A stretch of DNA of 64,000 nucleotides from Polaromonas sp. AER18D-145 (GCF_002379095.1 NZ_NBZV01000015.1:1-64000), one strand, 5' to 3'; counted from the stretch's first letter, positions 27,896-36,761 are shown. Notes: generated by a model not told the origin, from the letters alone. Numbers and translations are program-made.

Positions 27896-28774
27896 TCAGG
27901 GCAGGAGCGCGGCCAGGCGTGCGCGCACCTCGGGGGCCATGGCGTCGGGCTGGGTGACCAGCGCGTTGTGCAAGGCGGTGTGGGCCTCGCTGGCCGGTTG
28001 TTCGGCGCCCAGCAGGCGTATCGCCTCGGCCACCACCTGCTGGGCGCGGCCCGCGTTTTTGAGCAGGTTGGCCAGCGCCATGTTGGCGTTGACCTGGGCC
28101 TCGCGCGGGTGCCAGCAATCGAAATCGGTCACCATGGCCAGCGTGGTGTAGGCGATCTGTGCCTCGCGGGCGAGTTTGGCCTCGGGCATGTTGGTCATGC
28201 CGATCACGCCCGCGCCCATGCTTCGGTACCAATGGGATTCGGCCAGACTGGAAAACTGCGGGCCCTCGATGCACACATAGGTGCCGCCTTCGTGCAGGCT
28301 GACGCCGTGGCCGGAGGCATCGGCGGCCAGCACGCCGCGCACCGCACGCGCCAGTATGCCGGCGGCGGCGGGGCAGACCGGCTGGGCCATGGAGACATGC
28401 GCGACCGCACCGTCGCCGAAAAAAGTGCTGTCGCGACGTTTGGTCAGGTCGATGAACTGGTCGGGCAGCACCATGTCCAGCGGCTTGAAGTCCTCGCGCA
28501 GCGAACCCACGGCCGACACCGAGACCAGGTAACGCACGCCGAGCTGCTTCATCGCGTGGATGTTCGCGCGGTAGGGCACTTCGAAGGGCAGCAACCGGTG
28601 GCCACGCGCATGACGGGCCAGAAACACGGCGGGAACGCCGTGGACGCTGCCGGTGACCAGCACGTCGGAGGGAGTGCCGAACGGCGTGTCCATCACATGT
28701 TCCTGCGCGTTGTCGAGCGCATCCATCTGGTAGAGGCCGCTGCCTCCGATGATGCCTACCAGTGCCTGGGTCAT
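27896..28774 (-). CDS. mtnP: S-methyl-5'-thioadenosine phosphorylase (PNP/MTAP family)
   Basis: The 292-residue phosphorylase starts ALVGIIGGSGLYQMDALDN, has the phosphate-contact block LARHARGHRLLPFEVPYRAN, and IGMTNMPEAKLAREAQIAYTTLAMVTDFDCW near ~210. It normally cleaves methylthioadenosine to adenine and methylthioribose-1-phosphate. Being first in the ArsS operon, it may also remove adenine from the arsinoyl-deoxyadenosine made by ArsS; that reaction is inference. Residues 1-6 and the start at 28774 fit the family. The divergent spacer to the flavoprotein gene is 229 bases. Confidence 0.9.
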   Translation of the reverse strand: MTQALVGIIGGSGLYQMDALDNAQEHVMDTPFGTPSDVLVTGSVHGVPAVFLARHARGHRLLPFEVPYRANIHAMKQLGVRYLVSVSAVGSLREDFKPLDMVLPDQFIDLTKRRDSTFFGDGAVAHVSMAQPVCPAAAGILARAVRGVLAADASGHGVSLHEGGTYVCIEGPQFSSLAESHWYRSMGAGVIGMTNMPEAKLAREAQIAYTTLAMVTDFDCWHPREAQVNANMALANLLKNAGRAQQVVAEAIRLLGAEQPASEAHTALHNALVTQPDAMAPEVRARLAALLP

Positions 28775-28919
28775 GCTTGCGGGTTCCTTGTTGATTTAGA
28801 CTGCTTGCGGGCGCCGGCCCAAGACCATTCGCCCCATCTTTCGATTTTGAGCGAGTTTTGCAGCCAGCGGTGTTAGCCCGGCGTTAAGACCTTCTGCCAG
28901 ATTGGTCGCTGCCGCGCGG

Positions 28920-28957
28920 GATTTCTTACACCGCCCACGCCTGTTTTGGTAAGAATC
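28920..28957. promoter_or_regulatory. Inverted repeat in the divergent arsenosugar-locus spacer
   Basis: GATTTCTTAC (28920-28929) and GTAAGAATC (28949-28957) are nearly exact inverted arms with a 19-base interval. The spacer 28775-29003 must hold promoters for both arms of the locus. I could not assign the repeat to a known regulator; it does not match the classic ArsR operator. Confidence 0.35.
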
Positions 28958-29003
28958 GGCGTTGTCGTCCGACTGAATCCACAGAACAACCTAGAGGACG
29001 GCC

Positions 29004-31166
29004 TTGAATTCACGCAAACTTTTCATCGCCGCGCTGTTGCTGGCGGGCATAGGCGCCTTTTTTGCGCTGGATCTGGGCCGTTATTTGAGCCTGGCTTTCC
29101 TCAAGGACAGCCAGGCGTCTTTCCAGGCGGTGTTTGAGCAGAAGCCGGTGTGGGTGACGCTGGTGTTTTTTGCCGTTTACGTTGCCGTCACCGGCTTGTC
29201 GCTGCCCGGCGCCGTCATCATGACGCTGGCGGCCGGCGCCGGCTTTGGCCTGGTGCTCGGGACCATCGTGGTGTCTTTCGCCTCGACGCTGGGGGCGACG
29301 CTGGCCATGCTGGCGGCGCGTTACCTGCTGCGGGACAGCATCCAGGCCCGTTTTGGCAAACGACTGGACGAGATCAACAAGGGCATTGAGAAAGAGGGCG
29401 CGTTTTACCTGTTCTCGCTGCGGCTGATCCCGGCCGTGCCGTTTTTTGCCCTCAACCTGCTCATGGGCCTGACCCGCATCAGGACCTGGACCTACTTCTG
29501 GGTCAGCCAGCTCGGCATGCTGGCCGGCACCGTGGTGTATGTGAATGCCGGCACGCAGATCGCGAAGATCGATTCGCTGCAGTCGATTGCCTCGCCGGCG
29601 CTGATCGGCTCCTTTGTGCTGCTCGGCGTGTTGCCGCTGGCGGTCAACAAGGTGCTGCAGTTTCTCAAGCGCCGCAAGGTCTACGCGCGCTGGGCCAAGG
29701 TGCGCCCCGCGCGTTTTGACCGCAACCTCATCGTGATCGGCGCCGGCGCCGGTGGCTTGGTCTCGGCCTACATCGCCGCGGTGGTCAAGGCCAGGGTGAC
29801 GCTGGTGGAAGCCCACAAGATGGGCGGCGACTGCCTGAACTACGGCTGCGTGCCGTCCAAGGCGCTGATCCGCAGCGCCAAACTCGTGCACCAGATGAGC
29901 CATGGCGCCAGTTATGGCCTGAGCGACAGCACGCCGGTGTTCAGTTTCAAGGCGGTGATGCAGAGGATTCAGGCGGTCATCCGCGCCATTGAACCGCATG
30001 ACAGCGTCGCGCGTTACACCGGCCTGGGAGTGGAGGTGTTGCAAGGCCATGCACGCATCGTCAACCCCTGGACGGTGGAGATCACGCTCAACGAAGGCGG
30101 CACCCAGACCCTGACGACACGCAGCATCGTGATCGCGGCGGGCGCGCGGCCCTTTGTGCCGCCCCTGCCGGGGCTGGACGACACCGGCTACCTCACCAGC
30201 GACACCCTGTGGGACGCCTTCGGGCAACTCGACGAGGTGCCGCGGCGCCTGGTGATCCTGGGCGGCGGGCCGATCGGCTGTGAACTGGCGCAGGCCTTCG
30301 CCCGGCTCGGCGCGCAGGTCACGCAGGTCGAGATGGTGCCGCGCCTGATGTTGCGTGAAGATGTGGAGGTGTCGGAACTGGCCCGCCAGGCGCTGGCCGC
30401 CGATGGCGTGCGGGTGCTGACCGGCCACAAGGCGTTGCGCTGCGAAACATCCGGTGGTGTGAAAACGCTGGTCGTCGAACACGGCGGCAGTGAACAGCGC
30501 CTTGAGTTTGACCAGCTGATCTGCGCCGTCGGGCGGGTCGCACGTCTGGAGGGCTACGGACTGGAGGAACTCGGCATCCCGGTGCAACGCACGGTGGACA
30601 CCAACGAGTACCTGCAGACGATCTACCCCAACATCTATGCGGCGGGCGACGTGGCCGGCCCCTACCAGCTCACCCATGTGGCGGCGCACCAGGCCTGGTA
30701 CGCCGCGGTCAACGCGCTGTTTGGCGAGTTCAGGCTGTTCAAGGCCGACTATTCGGTCATTCCGTGGACCACCTTCATCGACCCTGAAGTTGCCCGCGTG
30801 GGCCTGAACGAGCAGGAGGCCAGGGAACAAGGCGTGGCCTTCGAAGTCACGCGTTATGGCATGGCCGACCTGGACCGCGCCATTGCCGATGGCGAGGCGC
30901 GCGGTTTCGTCAAGGTGCTGACGGTGCCGGGCAAGGACACGATTCTGGGCGTGACCCTTGTCGGCACGCATGCGGGGGACCTGCTGGCCGAGTATGTGCT
31001 GGCCATGCGGCACGGCCTGGGGCTGAACAAGATCCTCTCCACCATCCATACCTACCCCACATTGGCCGAGGCCAACAAATACGCGGCCGGCGAATGGAAA
31101 CGCGCGCACCAGCCCCAACGCCTGCTCGAATGGGTGCGCCGCTACCACGACTGGAAGCGGGGCTGA
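29004..31166 (+). CDS. TVP38/TMEM64 membrane domain fused to pyridine nucleotide-disulfide oxidoreductase
   Basis: The 720-residue protein has an N-terminal SNARE-associated/TVP38 membrane domain (residues 1-225: signal anchor, then LSLPGAVIMTLAAGAGFGLVLG and FRLI-like SLRLIPAVPFFALNLLMGLT). A class I flavoprotein follows (from ~245): FAD motif LIVIGAGAGGLVSAYIAAV, redox disulfide GGDCLNYGCVPSKAL, NAD motif VILGGGPIGCELAQAF, AAGDVAGPYQLTHVA, and a C-terminal dimerisation domain with HTYPTLAEA. The start codon is TTG, supported by AGAGGA 5 bases upstream. The enzyme resembles mercuric reductase without the metal-binding N terminus. It is divergent from the ArsS operon; membrane-linked redox or thiol chemistry is inferred. 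Confidence 0.88.
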   Translation: MNSRKLFIAALLLAGIGAFFALDLGRYLSLAFLKDSQASFQAVFEQKPVWVTLVFFAVYVAVTGLSLPGAVIMTLAAGAGFGLVLGTIVVSFASTLGATLAMLAARYLLRDSIQARFGKRLDEINKGIEKEGAFYLFSLRLIPAVPFFALNLLMGLTRIRTWTYFWVSQLGMLAGTVVYVNAGTQIAKIDSLQSIASPALIGSFVLLGVLPLAVNKVLQFLKRRKVYARWAKVRPARFDRNLIVIGAGAGGLVSAYIAAVVKARVTLVEAHKMGGDCLNYGCVPSKALIRSAKLVHQMSHGASYGLSDSTPVFSFKAVMQRIQAVIRAIEPHDSVARYTGLGVEVLQGHARIVNPWTVEITLNEGGTQTLTTRSIVIAAGARPFVPPLPGLDDTGYLTSDTLWDAFGQLDEVPRRLVILGGGPIGCELAQAFARLGAQVTQVEMVPRLMLREDVEVSELARQALAADGVRVLTGHKALRCETSGGVKTLVVEHGGSEQRLEFDQLICAVGRVARLEGYGLEELGIPVQRTVDTNEYLQTIYPNIYAAGDVAGPYQLTHVAAHQAWYAAVNALFGEFRLFKADYSVIPWTTFIDPEVARVGLNEQEAREQGVAFEVTRYGMADLDRAIADGEARGFVKVLTVPGKDTILGVTLVGTHAGDLLAEYVLAMRHGLGLNKILSTIHTYPTLAEANKYAAGEWKRAHQPQRLLEWVRRYHDWKRG

Positions 31167-31167
31167 C

Positions 31168-31929
31168 ATGCAGCTTGTGAGGTTCATGACCCGACGGCTG
31201 GGGGCGGGGCTGGCCGTTCTGTTGTGCACGGGGGCTCCCGCCACGCAGGTGCATGCACAGGCCCTTGCGTTAGCGGCGTTTTCATTGGCCACCGGAGAGC
31301 AGCCGCCGGCGCCCTGGCGCGTGGTGGGCGTGCCGGGTGGCAAGATCCCGCTGACCAGCTATGCCCTGGTCGAGCTGGACGGGCGCAAGGTGCTGCGGGT
31401 CGAAGCGTCAAAGTCGTATGGCAACCTGGTGCATGACCTGCCTGCGCTGGCGCCCGAAGCCGGGCTGCGGCTGCGCTGGCGCTGGCGGCTGGACGAAGCG
31501 CTGCGCGGCGCCGACCTGCGCCGCCGCGAGGGCGACGACAGCCCGCTCAAGGTGTGCGCGCTGTTTGACATGCCGCTGGCCAGGCTCGGCCTGATCGAGC
31601 GCAACCTGCTGCGCCTGGCGCGTGCGGCCAGCGGCGAGAAGCTGCCGTCGGCCACCCTGTGTTACGTCTGGGACGGTGTGCTGGCGCCGGGGACCCTGCT
31701 GCCCAATGCCTACAGCGCGCGCGTGCGCTTCATCGTGCTGGACAGCGGCGAGCAGCGCCTGGGCCAATGGGTCGCCCATTCGCGCGACCTGGGCGCTGAT
31801 TTTCGCCGCGCCTTTGGCGAGGAAAGTGATACGGTGCCGCCGCTGCAGGCCGTGCTGGTGGGCGCCGATGCCGACAACACCGGTGGCCGCAGTCTGGGCC
31901 ATGTCGGGGATGTCACACTGTCCCCATGA
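31168..31929 (+). CDS. DUF3047 periplasmic protein
   Basis: The 253-residue protein starts one base after the flavoprotein stop codon. It has a signal peptide (residues 1-~31, ending VHAQA) and the DUF3047 pattern: PWRVVGVPGGKIPLTSYALV, LRWRWRLDEALRGADLRRREGDD, and LCYVWDGVLAPGTLLPN. Its function is unknown. Family members are common beside TVP38-flavoprotein fusions. Its stop overlaps the next start by 4 bases (ATGA), so the three genes form one translationally linked unit. Confidence 0.85.
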   Translation: MQLVRFMTRRLGAGLAVLLCTGAPATQVHAQALALAAFSLATGEQPPAPWRVVGVPGGKIPLTSYALVELDGRKVLRVEASKSYGNLVHDLPALAPEAGLRLRWRWRLDEALRGADLRRREGDDSPLKVCALFDMPLARLGLIERNLLRLARAASGEKLPSATLCYVWDGVLAPGTLLPNAYSARVRFIVLDSGEQRLGQWVAHSRDLGADFRRAFGEESDTVPPLQAVLVGADADNTGGRSLGHVGDVTLSP

Positions 31930-33080
31930 CTTCCACTTCGAATGCACGCCCGGGCCTGAAACACCTGGTGCTGCTGGGCGCGGGCCATGCCCATGTGCAT
32001 GTGCTGCACAGCCTGGCGAAAAACCGGCCAGCGGACCTGAACATCACCGTGATTGCCCCGTATCCGCGCCAGCTGTATTCCGGCATGGTGCCGGGTTTTG
32101 TTGCCGGGCATTACAGCCTGGACCAATGTGTCATTCCGCTGGCGGGCCTGCTGGCGGGCTGCGGTGCACGTTACATCGAAGGCAGCGGCGTGGCCCTCGA
32201 TGCCGGGGCAAAGACCGTGACGCTGGCCGGTGGTGAGACCGTGGCCTGGGACTGGCTGAGCCTGAACACCGGCCCGGTGATGGACCGCGAAAGCATCGAG
32301 GCGCAAATGCCCGGCGCGCGCGAACACGCCCTGTTTGTGCGGCCCATCGAAGCCTTCGGCCAGTTGTGGCCGCAGGTGGCAGCCCTGGGCCGCAGCCGGC
32401 CGATTCACCTGGCGGTGGTGGGGGCGGGCGCAGCGGGGCTGGAACTGGCCATGGCCGCAGCCCACGCGCTTCAAGGCGCCGGCTACCCGCCGGGCGGCCG
32501 CGTGAGCCTGGTGACCGGCGGCCCGCCGCCGGCCCAGAACTACCCGGCCGGTGTGCAGCGCCGGGTGGTGCAGGCCCTGCGGCGCCTGCAGATCACGGTG
32601 CTGCCCGATGCCTGCGTGGGCATGTCGGCCGGGGAAATCCAGCTGGCCGGCGGCGCGCGCCTGGCCTGCGATGCCCCCTTGCTGGCCATCGGCGCCCAGG
32701 CGCCGGGCTGGCTGGCCGGCAGCGGGCTGGCACTGGACGAAGCCGGGTTTGTGGCCGTCAACCGATTTCAGCAAAGCACCAGCCACGCCCATGTGTTTGC
32801 CGCCGGCGATGTGGCGAGCCGCATCGATGCGCCGCATCCGCGCAGCGGTGTGTATGCGGTGCGTGGCGGGCCGCCGCTGCTGTCCAACCTGCGTGCTGCA
32901 TGGCAGGGCCAGCCGCTGCGGCCTTACATACCACCTGGGCGCACGCTGAACCTGATTTCCTGTGGCGGACGTTACGCGATTGCCGCCTGGGGCGGTCTGC
33001 ACGTGGAAGGGCGCTGGGTGTGGCACCTGAAAGACCGCATCGACCGCGGCTTTGTGGCCCGGTACGCCGCGCCATCATGA
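31926..33080 (+). CDS. NDH-2-like FAD/NAD(P)-binding oxidoreductase (TIGR03169 type)
   Basis: The 384-residue flavoprotein has FAD motif LVLLGAGHAHVHVLHSLAKN, the NAD site LAVVGAGAAGLELAMAAAHA, and VFAAGDVASR near ~295. The GAGHAHVHVL start and PRQLYSGMVPGFVAGHY are typical of the family found fused N-terminal to selenide water dikinase (SelD) in some bacteria; no SelD domain follows here. It is third in the plus-strand arm of the arsenosugar-type locus, overlapping the DUF3047 gene by 4 bases. Substrate unknown; the family link to selenium chemistry is noted but not proof of function. Confidence 0.82.
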   Translation: MTSTSNARPGLKHLVLLGAGHAHVHVLHSLAKNRPADLNITVIAPYPRQLYSGMVPGFVAGHYSLDQCVIPLAGLLAGCGARYIEGSGVALDAGAKTVTLAGGETVAWDWLSLNTGPVMDRESIEAQMPGAREHALFVRPIEAFGQLWPQVAALGRSRPIHLAVVGAGAAGLELAMAAAHALQGAGYPPGGRVSLVTGGPPPAQNYPAGVQRRVVQALRRLQITVLPDACVGMSAGEIQLAGGARLACDAPLLAIGAQAPGWLAGSGLALDEAGFVAVNRFQQSTSHAHVFAAGDVASRIDAPHPRSGVYAVRGGPPLLSNLRAAWQGQPLRPYIPPGRTLNLISCGGRYAIAAWGGLHVEGRWVWHLKDRIDRGFVARYAAPS

Positions 33081-33098
33081 ACTGGAGCCTCCCTGAGT

Positions 33099-33149
33099 TG
33101 CTATGTTTTCGATAGCTTCTGGCGATTTACCTATAAGGGCTGAAGGCCG
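33099..33149. repeat. Dispersed GCTAT element
   Basis: TTGCTATGTTTTCGATAGCT, then TCTGGCGATTTACC, then AAGGGCTGAAGGCC match the consensus. The core GCTAT-N7-ATAGC is an inverted repeat. It lies in the convergent spacer between the flavoprotein gene and comEA. Confidence 0.8.
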
Positions 33150-33157
33150 AAAAGGCA

Positions 33158-33182
33158 TGAAAAAACCCGCGCAAGGCGGGTT
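33158..33182 (-). terminator. Rho-independent terminator of the comEA-like gene
   Basis: Read on the minus strand, AACCCGC, a short loop and GCGGGTT are followed by a run of T. It lies 21 bases past the stop codon of the ComEA-like gene. Confidence 0.8.
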
Positions 33183-33202
33183 GATGTGCAAGCGCAAGGC
33201 GC

Positions 33203-33718
33203 TTACTTTTTGGCAGGCTCGGTCTTGGCGCCGGCCTTCACCTCGGCCTTGACTTCGGCTTTGGTCTCTGCCTTGGGGGTCACGGCGGCCTTGACGTCCT
33301 TGGCGGTCTCCTTGGCTGCGTCCTTGGTGGCGATGGCCGCGCCCTTGACGGCGTCTTTGGTGGCGACCGCGGCATCCTTGGCTTTTTCGGTGACCGGCTT
33401 GTCGGCTTTCTTGTCGGCCTTGGCATCGGCCTTGACCTCGGCTTTGGCGCCGGCCTTGTAGCTGGTGCCGTTGACGGTCAGGCCATCGGCGGAAAACTTG
33501 GCGGCGCTGTCGGTGCCCACGCCCTTGACGCGGGTCACGAAGTCATTCCAGTCCTTGAACGGCGCTTTCTTGCGCTCGGAGATGATCAGCGCCGACTTCA
33601 CCGGGCCGATGCCCTTGATGGCGTCGAGTTCGGCCGGGGTGGCGGTGTTGACGTCAACGGCGGCAAAGGCCACGGCAACATACATGGCGGCCACGAAGGC
33701 CAGCAGTTTCTTGAACAT
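33203..33718 (-). CDS. ComEA-like helix-hairpin-helix protein with Ala/Lys-rich tail
   Basis: The 171-residue protein has a signal peptide (MFKKLLAFVAAMYVAVAFA), then a ComEA-type HhH DNA-binding domain (residues ~20-75: VDVNTATPAELDAIKGIGPVKSALIISER). Residues ~90-171 form a low-complexity tail of Ala, Lys, Thr and Asp repeats like histone H1-type linkers. ComEA binds incoming DNA in the periplasm during natural transformation. The tail is unusual: standard short proteobacterial ComEA proteins end soon after the HhH motif. The ATG at 33718 is chosen because the signal peptide begins there. Confidence 0.82.
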   Translation of the reverse strand: MFKKLLAFVAAMYVAVAFAAVDVNTATPAELDAIKGIGPVKSALIISERKKAPFKDWNDFVTRVKGVGTDSAAKFSADGLTVNGTSYKAGAKAEVKADAKADKKADKPVTEKAKDAAVATKDAVKGAAIATKDAAKETAKDVKAAVTPKAETKAEVKAEVKAGAKTEPAKK

Positions 33719-33915
33719 CAGGAAGCTCCTCAAAATGGATGGTTGAAGCAGGTGATCCCTCCCGTGAACCAGGATGTCCCGCATTTAACGGCTGTTGCAG
33801 CCGCCAGGTTGACCAGCCCGGGTACTTGCGCTGGATCAACGATGCAGGCGCCGGGACAGGCATAAGCTGCAGTATCGCCACAAAGAAGCCTCCAGGCCGC
33901 CAAAAGGAGCTGAAA

Positions 33916-34368
33916 ATGTCCACTCGTTTGAAAGACTTTGCAACCGCCGTGGTGGCGGTGGTTGAACCCGAGACCTCGGCCTTTGTGGCCGCCCAGCTGA
34001 TGCGCAAGCACCATGTCGGCGCGCTCGTCGTCGTCGATGCCGCGGAAAAGAGCCGCCCGGTCGGCATCCTGACCGACAGGGACCTGGTGCTGGCCCTGAT
34101 GGCCGAAGGGCTGGACCCCGAGGTGTTTACCGCCGGAGACATCATGTCCGTCGAGCTTGTCCAGGCGAACCCCGAGATGGATGCGATGGACGCGGTGGCA
34201 CTGATGCGCAGGCACCGTTTGCGCCGGCTGGTCATCGTCGATGAGGCGGACCGGCTGGCGGGTGTCGTCACGATGGAGGACATCCTGGAGTTGTTGACGC
34301 GGGAACTGGCCGATCTGGCCGCCGGGGTGATCGGTGCCAGGGACAGGGAGTTCGAGCAGCGCGCTTGA
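33916..34368 (+). CDS. Two-CBS-domain protein
   Basis: The 150-residue cytoplasmic protein is a tandem CBS pair (residues ~10-70 and ~78-135): HHVGALVVVDAAEKSRPVGILTDRDLV and HRLRRLVIVDEADRLAGVVTMEDIL. Such pairs bind adenosine nucleotides and sense energy state. AAAGGAG lies 6 bases before the ATG at 33916; the frame extends to 33739 but without support. It is 10 bases upstream of the cytochrome c-like gene and probably co-transcribed. Confidence 0.85.
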   Translation: MSTRLKDFATAVVAVVEPETSAFVAAQLMRKHHVGALVVVDAAEKSRPVGILTDRDLVLALMAEGLDPEVFTAGDIMSVELVQANPEMDAMDAVALMRRHRLRRLVIVDEADRLAGVVTMEDILELLTRELADLAAGVIGARDREFEQRA

Positions 34369-34378
34369 GGAGAGCCTC

Positions 34379-34729
34379 ATGATGATTGAAAAGGGGCTTG
34401 TCGCTCTTGGGATTGTTCTTTGGGGCCTGGCCGGGCCTGCGGTTGCCCGGACCAGGACCGATGCCCTGCGCGGGGAACTGCTGTATTCGACCCATTGCAT
34501 CGGTTGTCATAGCACCCAGCTGCACTGGCGCGACAGGAAGGCGGCCAGAAACTGGGCCAGCCTCAAGGCCGAAGTCGAGCGCTGGCAGAAAACCTCGGGG
34601 CTGGGCTGGCGGGAGGAGGACGTGAGCGACGTGGCGCGTTATCTCAATGCCGTGTATTACCGTTTTCCCGAGCCCGAGCCGGACGGCGCGTCGACCGCAG
34701 AAGCCGCCGCACCGGCGCTTCCCCGCTGA
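34379..34729 (+). CDS. Small c-type cytochrome-like protein
   Basis: The 116-residue protein has a signal peptide (to about VARTRT) and a single haem-binding CIGCH (residues ~40-44), followed by STQLHWRDRK, the pattern of short sulfide-dehydrogenase-type cytochromes. No obvious distal Met ligand is seen in the short remainder. Two adjacent ATGs (34379, 34382) are both possible; GAGGAGAG lies upstream. It is likely exported and haem-loaded; the redox partner is unknown. It follows the CBS gene and converges on hldD. Confidence 0.8.
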   Translation: MMIEKGLVALGIVLWGLAGPAVARTRTDALRGELLYSTHCIGCHSTQLHWRDRKAARNWASLKAEVERWQKTSGLGWREEDVSDVARYLNAVYYRFPEPEPDGASTAEAAAPALPR

Positions 34730-34750
34730 CCGGCGCCGTCGCGGGGCCGG

Positions 34751-35767
34751 TCAGGCTTTTGCGGCTTCGCCCTGGGTCAAGGCGCACATGTAGGCCGCCA
34801 CACCGGTCTGCACATCGGCGAAGACATGCTGGCAGCCGGCCGCGCGCAAGGCCGTCAGGTCCGCCTGGGTGTAGCTCTGGTACTTGCCGACCAGCGCGGG
34901 CGGAATGTCGATGTAGTCGATCAGGCTGCCGTGCGCGGCTTCTTCCAGAGTCAGCGGCGCATCGCCTTGCTGCTGGCGCAGGGTGTTGACGACGGCCAGC
35001 GCCACATCGTTGAAGGGCTGGGCGCGGCCTGTGCCGAGGTTGAAGATGCCGGACTTTCCGGGGTTGTCAAAAAACCAGAGGTTGACGGCCACGACATCAT
35101 CAATGAAGACGAAGTCGCGCATCTGCCCGCCCCGGCCATAACCGCCGTACTCGCCGAACAGCTTGACCTTGCCTTCGGCACGGAACTGGTTGAACTGGTG
35201 AAAGGCGACACTGGCCATGCGCCCCTTGTGCTGCTCGCGCGGGCCGTACACATTGAAGTAGCGAAAGCCGGCGACCTGAGTGGCGGTGCCGGAAAAGTCG
35301 GCCCCCAGTTCGCGCCGCAGCCGCTGGTCGAACAGCAGTTTGGAATAGCCGTAGACATTGAGCGGCTTCTCGAACTCGGGCGACTCGCGAAAGGTGTCCG
35401 ATCCGCCGTAGGTCGCGGCCGAGGAAGCGTAAAGCAACCGCGTGCGTTGCTCCTGGCAGGCCGCAAACAAGTCGCAGGACAGCGCGTAGTTGTTGTCCAT
35501 CATGTACTTGCCGTCGCTCTCCATGGTGTCGCTGCAGGCACCCTCGTGGAAAACCGCCTCGACATTGCCAAAGGCGGAGTCGGCAAACAGTTCGTAGAAA
35601 TCGTCGGCGTCGATGTAGTCAGCGATCTGCAGGTCGGCCAGGTTGCGGAATTTGTCGCCGTCGGTCAGGTCATCGACGGCAATGATGTTGTCGATGCCGC
35701 GGGCGTTCAGCCCCTTGATGATGTTGGAGCCGATAAAACCAGCGGCGCCGGTAACCACGATTTTCAT
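34751..35767 (-). CDS. hldD: ADP-L-glycero-D-manno-heptose-6-epimerase
   Basis: The 338-residue short-chain epimerase (HldD/RfaD) inverts C6 of ADP-heptose for the LPS inner core. The NADP Rossmann start is [20 protein letters not shown]. The catalytic YxxxK is YGYSK near residue 140, with SSAATYGG before it and [19 protein letters not shown] after it. ATG 35767 gives the family start. It follows the heptose kinase gene by 16 bases. Confidence 0.95.
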   Translation of the reverse strand: MKIVVTGAAGFIGSNIIKGLNARGIDNIIAVDDLTDGDKFRNLADLQIADYIDADDFYELFADSAFGNVEAVFHEGACSDTMESDGKYMMDNNYALSCDLFAACQEQRTRLLYASSAATYGGSDTFRESPEFEKPLNVYGYSKLLFDQRLRRELGADFSGTATQVAGFRYFNVYGPREQHKGRMASVAFHQFNQFRAEGKVKLFGEYGGYGRGGQMRDFVFIDDVVAVNLWFFDNPGKSGIFNLGTGRAQPFNDVALAVVNTLRQQQGDAPLTLEEAAHGSLIDYIDIPPALVGKYQSYTQADLTALRAAGCQHVFADVQTGVAAYMCALTQGEAAKA

Positions 35768-35783
35768 GAGAGATCCTTGCGTT

Positions 35784-36731
35784 TCATGGCGAGGCGAAGA
35801 GCTCGCCGTAGCTGACCGTGGCCGTGCCGAACTTGCCGACCACGATGCCGCCGGCACGGTTGGCCACCGGCACGGCGTCGCGCAGGCTCAGGCCGGCGGC
35901 AGCCATCGCGGCCAGGGTGCCGATCACGGTGTCGCCGGCCCCGGTCACGTCGAAAACTTCGCGCGCCAGTGCCGGCACATGCAGCTGGCCCTGGGCGTCA
36001 AACAGCGTCATGCCTTCTTCACTGCGTGTCAGCAGCAGGGCCTGCAGCTTGAGTGCCTCGCGCAGGTTCTGCGCCTTGCGCTGCAGGTCGGCTTCATCAT
36101 GCCAGGGACCGATGACCTGCTCAAGTTCGGCGCGGTTCGGGGTGATGGCTGTGGCGTTCTGGTAGCGCGAATAGTCCGAGCCCTTGGGGTCGACCAGCAC
36201 CACCTTGCCGGCGGCGCGGGCCTGTGCAATCATCAGGCCGATGTGCGCCAGCCCGCCCTTGCCGTAGTCGGAAAACAGCACCGTGTCATGTGCCGGCAGC
36301 AGTTTTTCGAACTCGGCCGACTGCGAGGCCAGCACCTCGTTTTTGGGCGTGTTTTCAAAATCCAGGCGCAACAGCTGCTGCTGGCGGCCGATCACGCGCA
36401 GCTTGACCGTGGTCTTGAGCTGCGGGTCGCGGCCGAAGCAGGGCGTGATGCCGGAGGCGGCCACCAGGGCTTCGAGCTGGTGGCTGGCTTCGTCGTCGCC
36501 GACCACGCTGAGCAGCGAGGCGCGCGCGCCCACGGTCACGATGTTGTAGGCCACATTGGCCGCGCCGCCCATGCGTTCTTCCTGGCGCGTGACGCGCACC
36601 ACCGGCACCGGCGCCTCCGGCGAGATGCGGTCTACCGCACCGTACCAGTAACGGTCCAGCATGGCATCGCCGACCACCAGCACGCGGGCCTTGGCAAGCT
36701 GTTCGCGGGACAGAGTTGTATGGGTTGTCAT
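35784..36731 (-). CDS. hldE1: D-glycero-beta-D-manno-heptose-7-phosphate kinase
   Basis: The 315-residue PfkB-family kinase (RfaE domain 1) phosphorylates heptose-7-phosphate at C1 in ADP-heptose synthesis. It has [15 protein letters not shown] near the N terminus, the [23 protein letters not shown] substrate block in outline, and [14 protein letters not shown] as the anion hole and catalytic Asp. It lacks the C-terminal nucleotidyltransferase domain of E. coli HldE, so a separate RfaE2 must exist elsewhere. It sits upstream of hldD, downstream of lapB. Confidence 0.93.
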   Translation of the reverse strand: MTTHTTLSREQLAKARVLVVGDAMLDRYWYGAVDRISPEAPVPVVRVTRQEERMGGAANVAYNIVTVGARASLLSVVGDDEASHQLEALVAASGITPCFGRDPQLKTTVKLRVIGRQQQLLRLDFENTPKNEVLASQSAEFEKLLPAHDTVLFSDYGKGGLAHIGLMIAQARAAGKVVLVDPKGSDYSRYQNATAITPNRAELEQVIGPWHDEADLQRKAQNLREALKLQALLLTRSEEGMTLFDAQGQLHVPALAREVFDVTGAGDTVIGTLAAMAAAGLSLRDAVPVANRAGGIVVGKFGTATVSYGELFASP

Positions 36732-36761
36732 GTGTATGGATTCTTACACCAGCGGGCACCG

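Noticed and set aside
26913..28274. ArsS as a 453-residue protein starting inside the phosphorylase gene
   Set aside because: The family start and radical-SAM domain begin at 27875; the extension is out-of-frame phosphorylase sequence.
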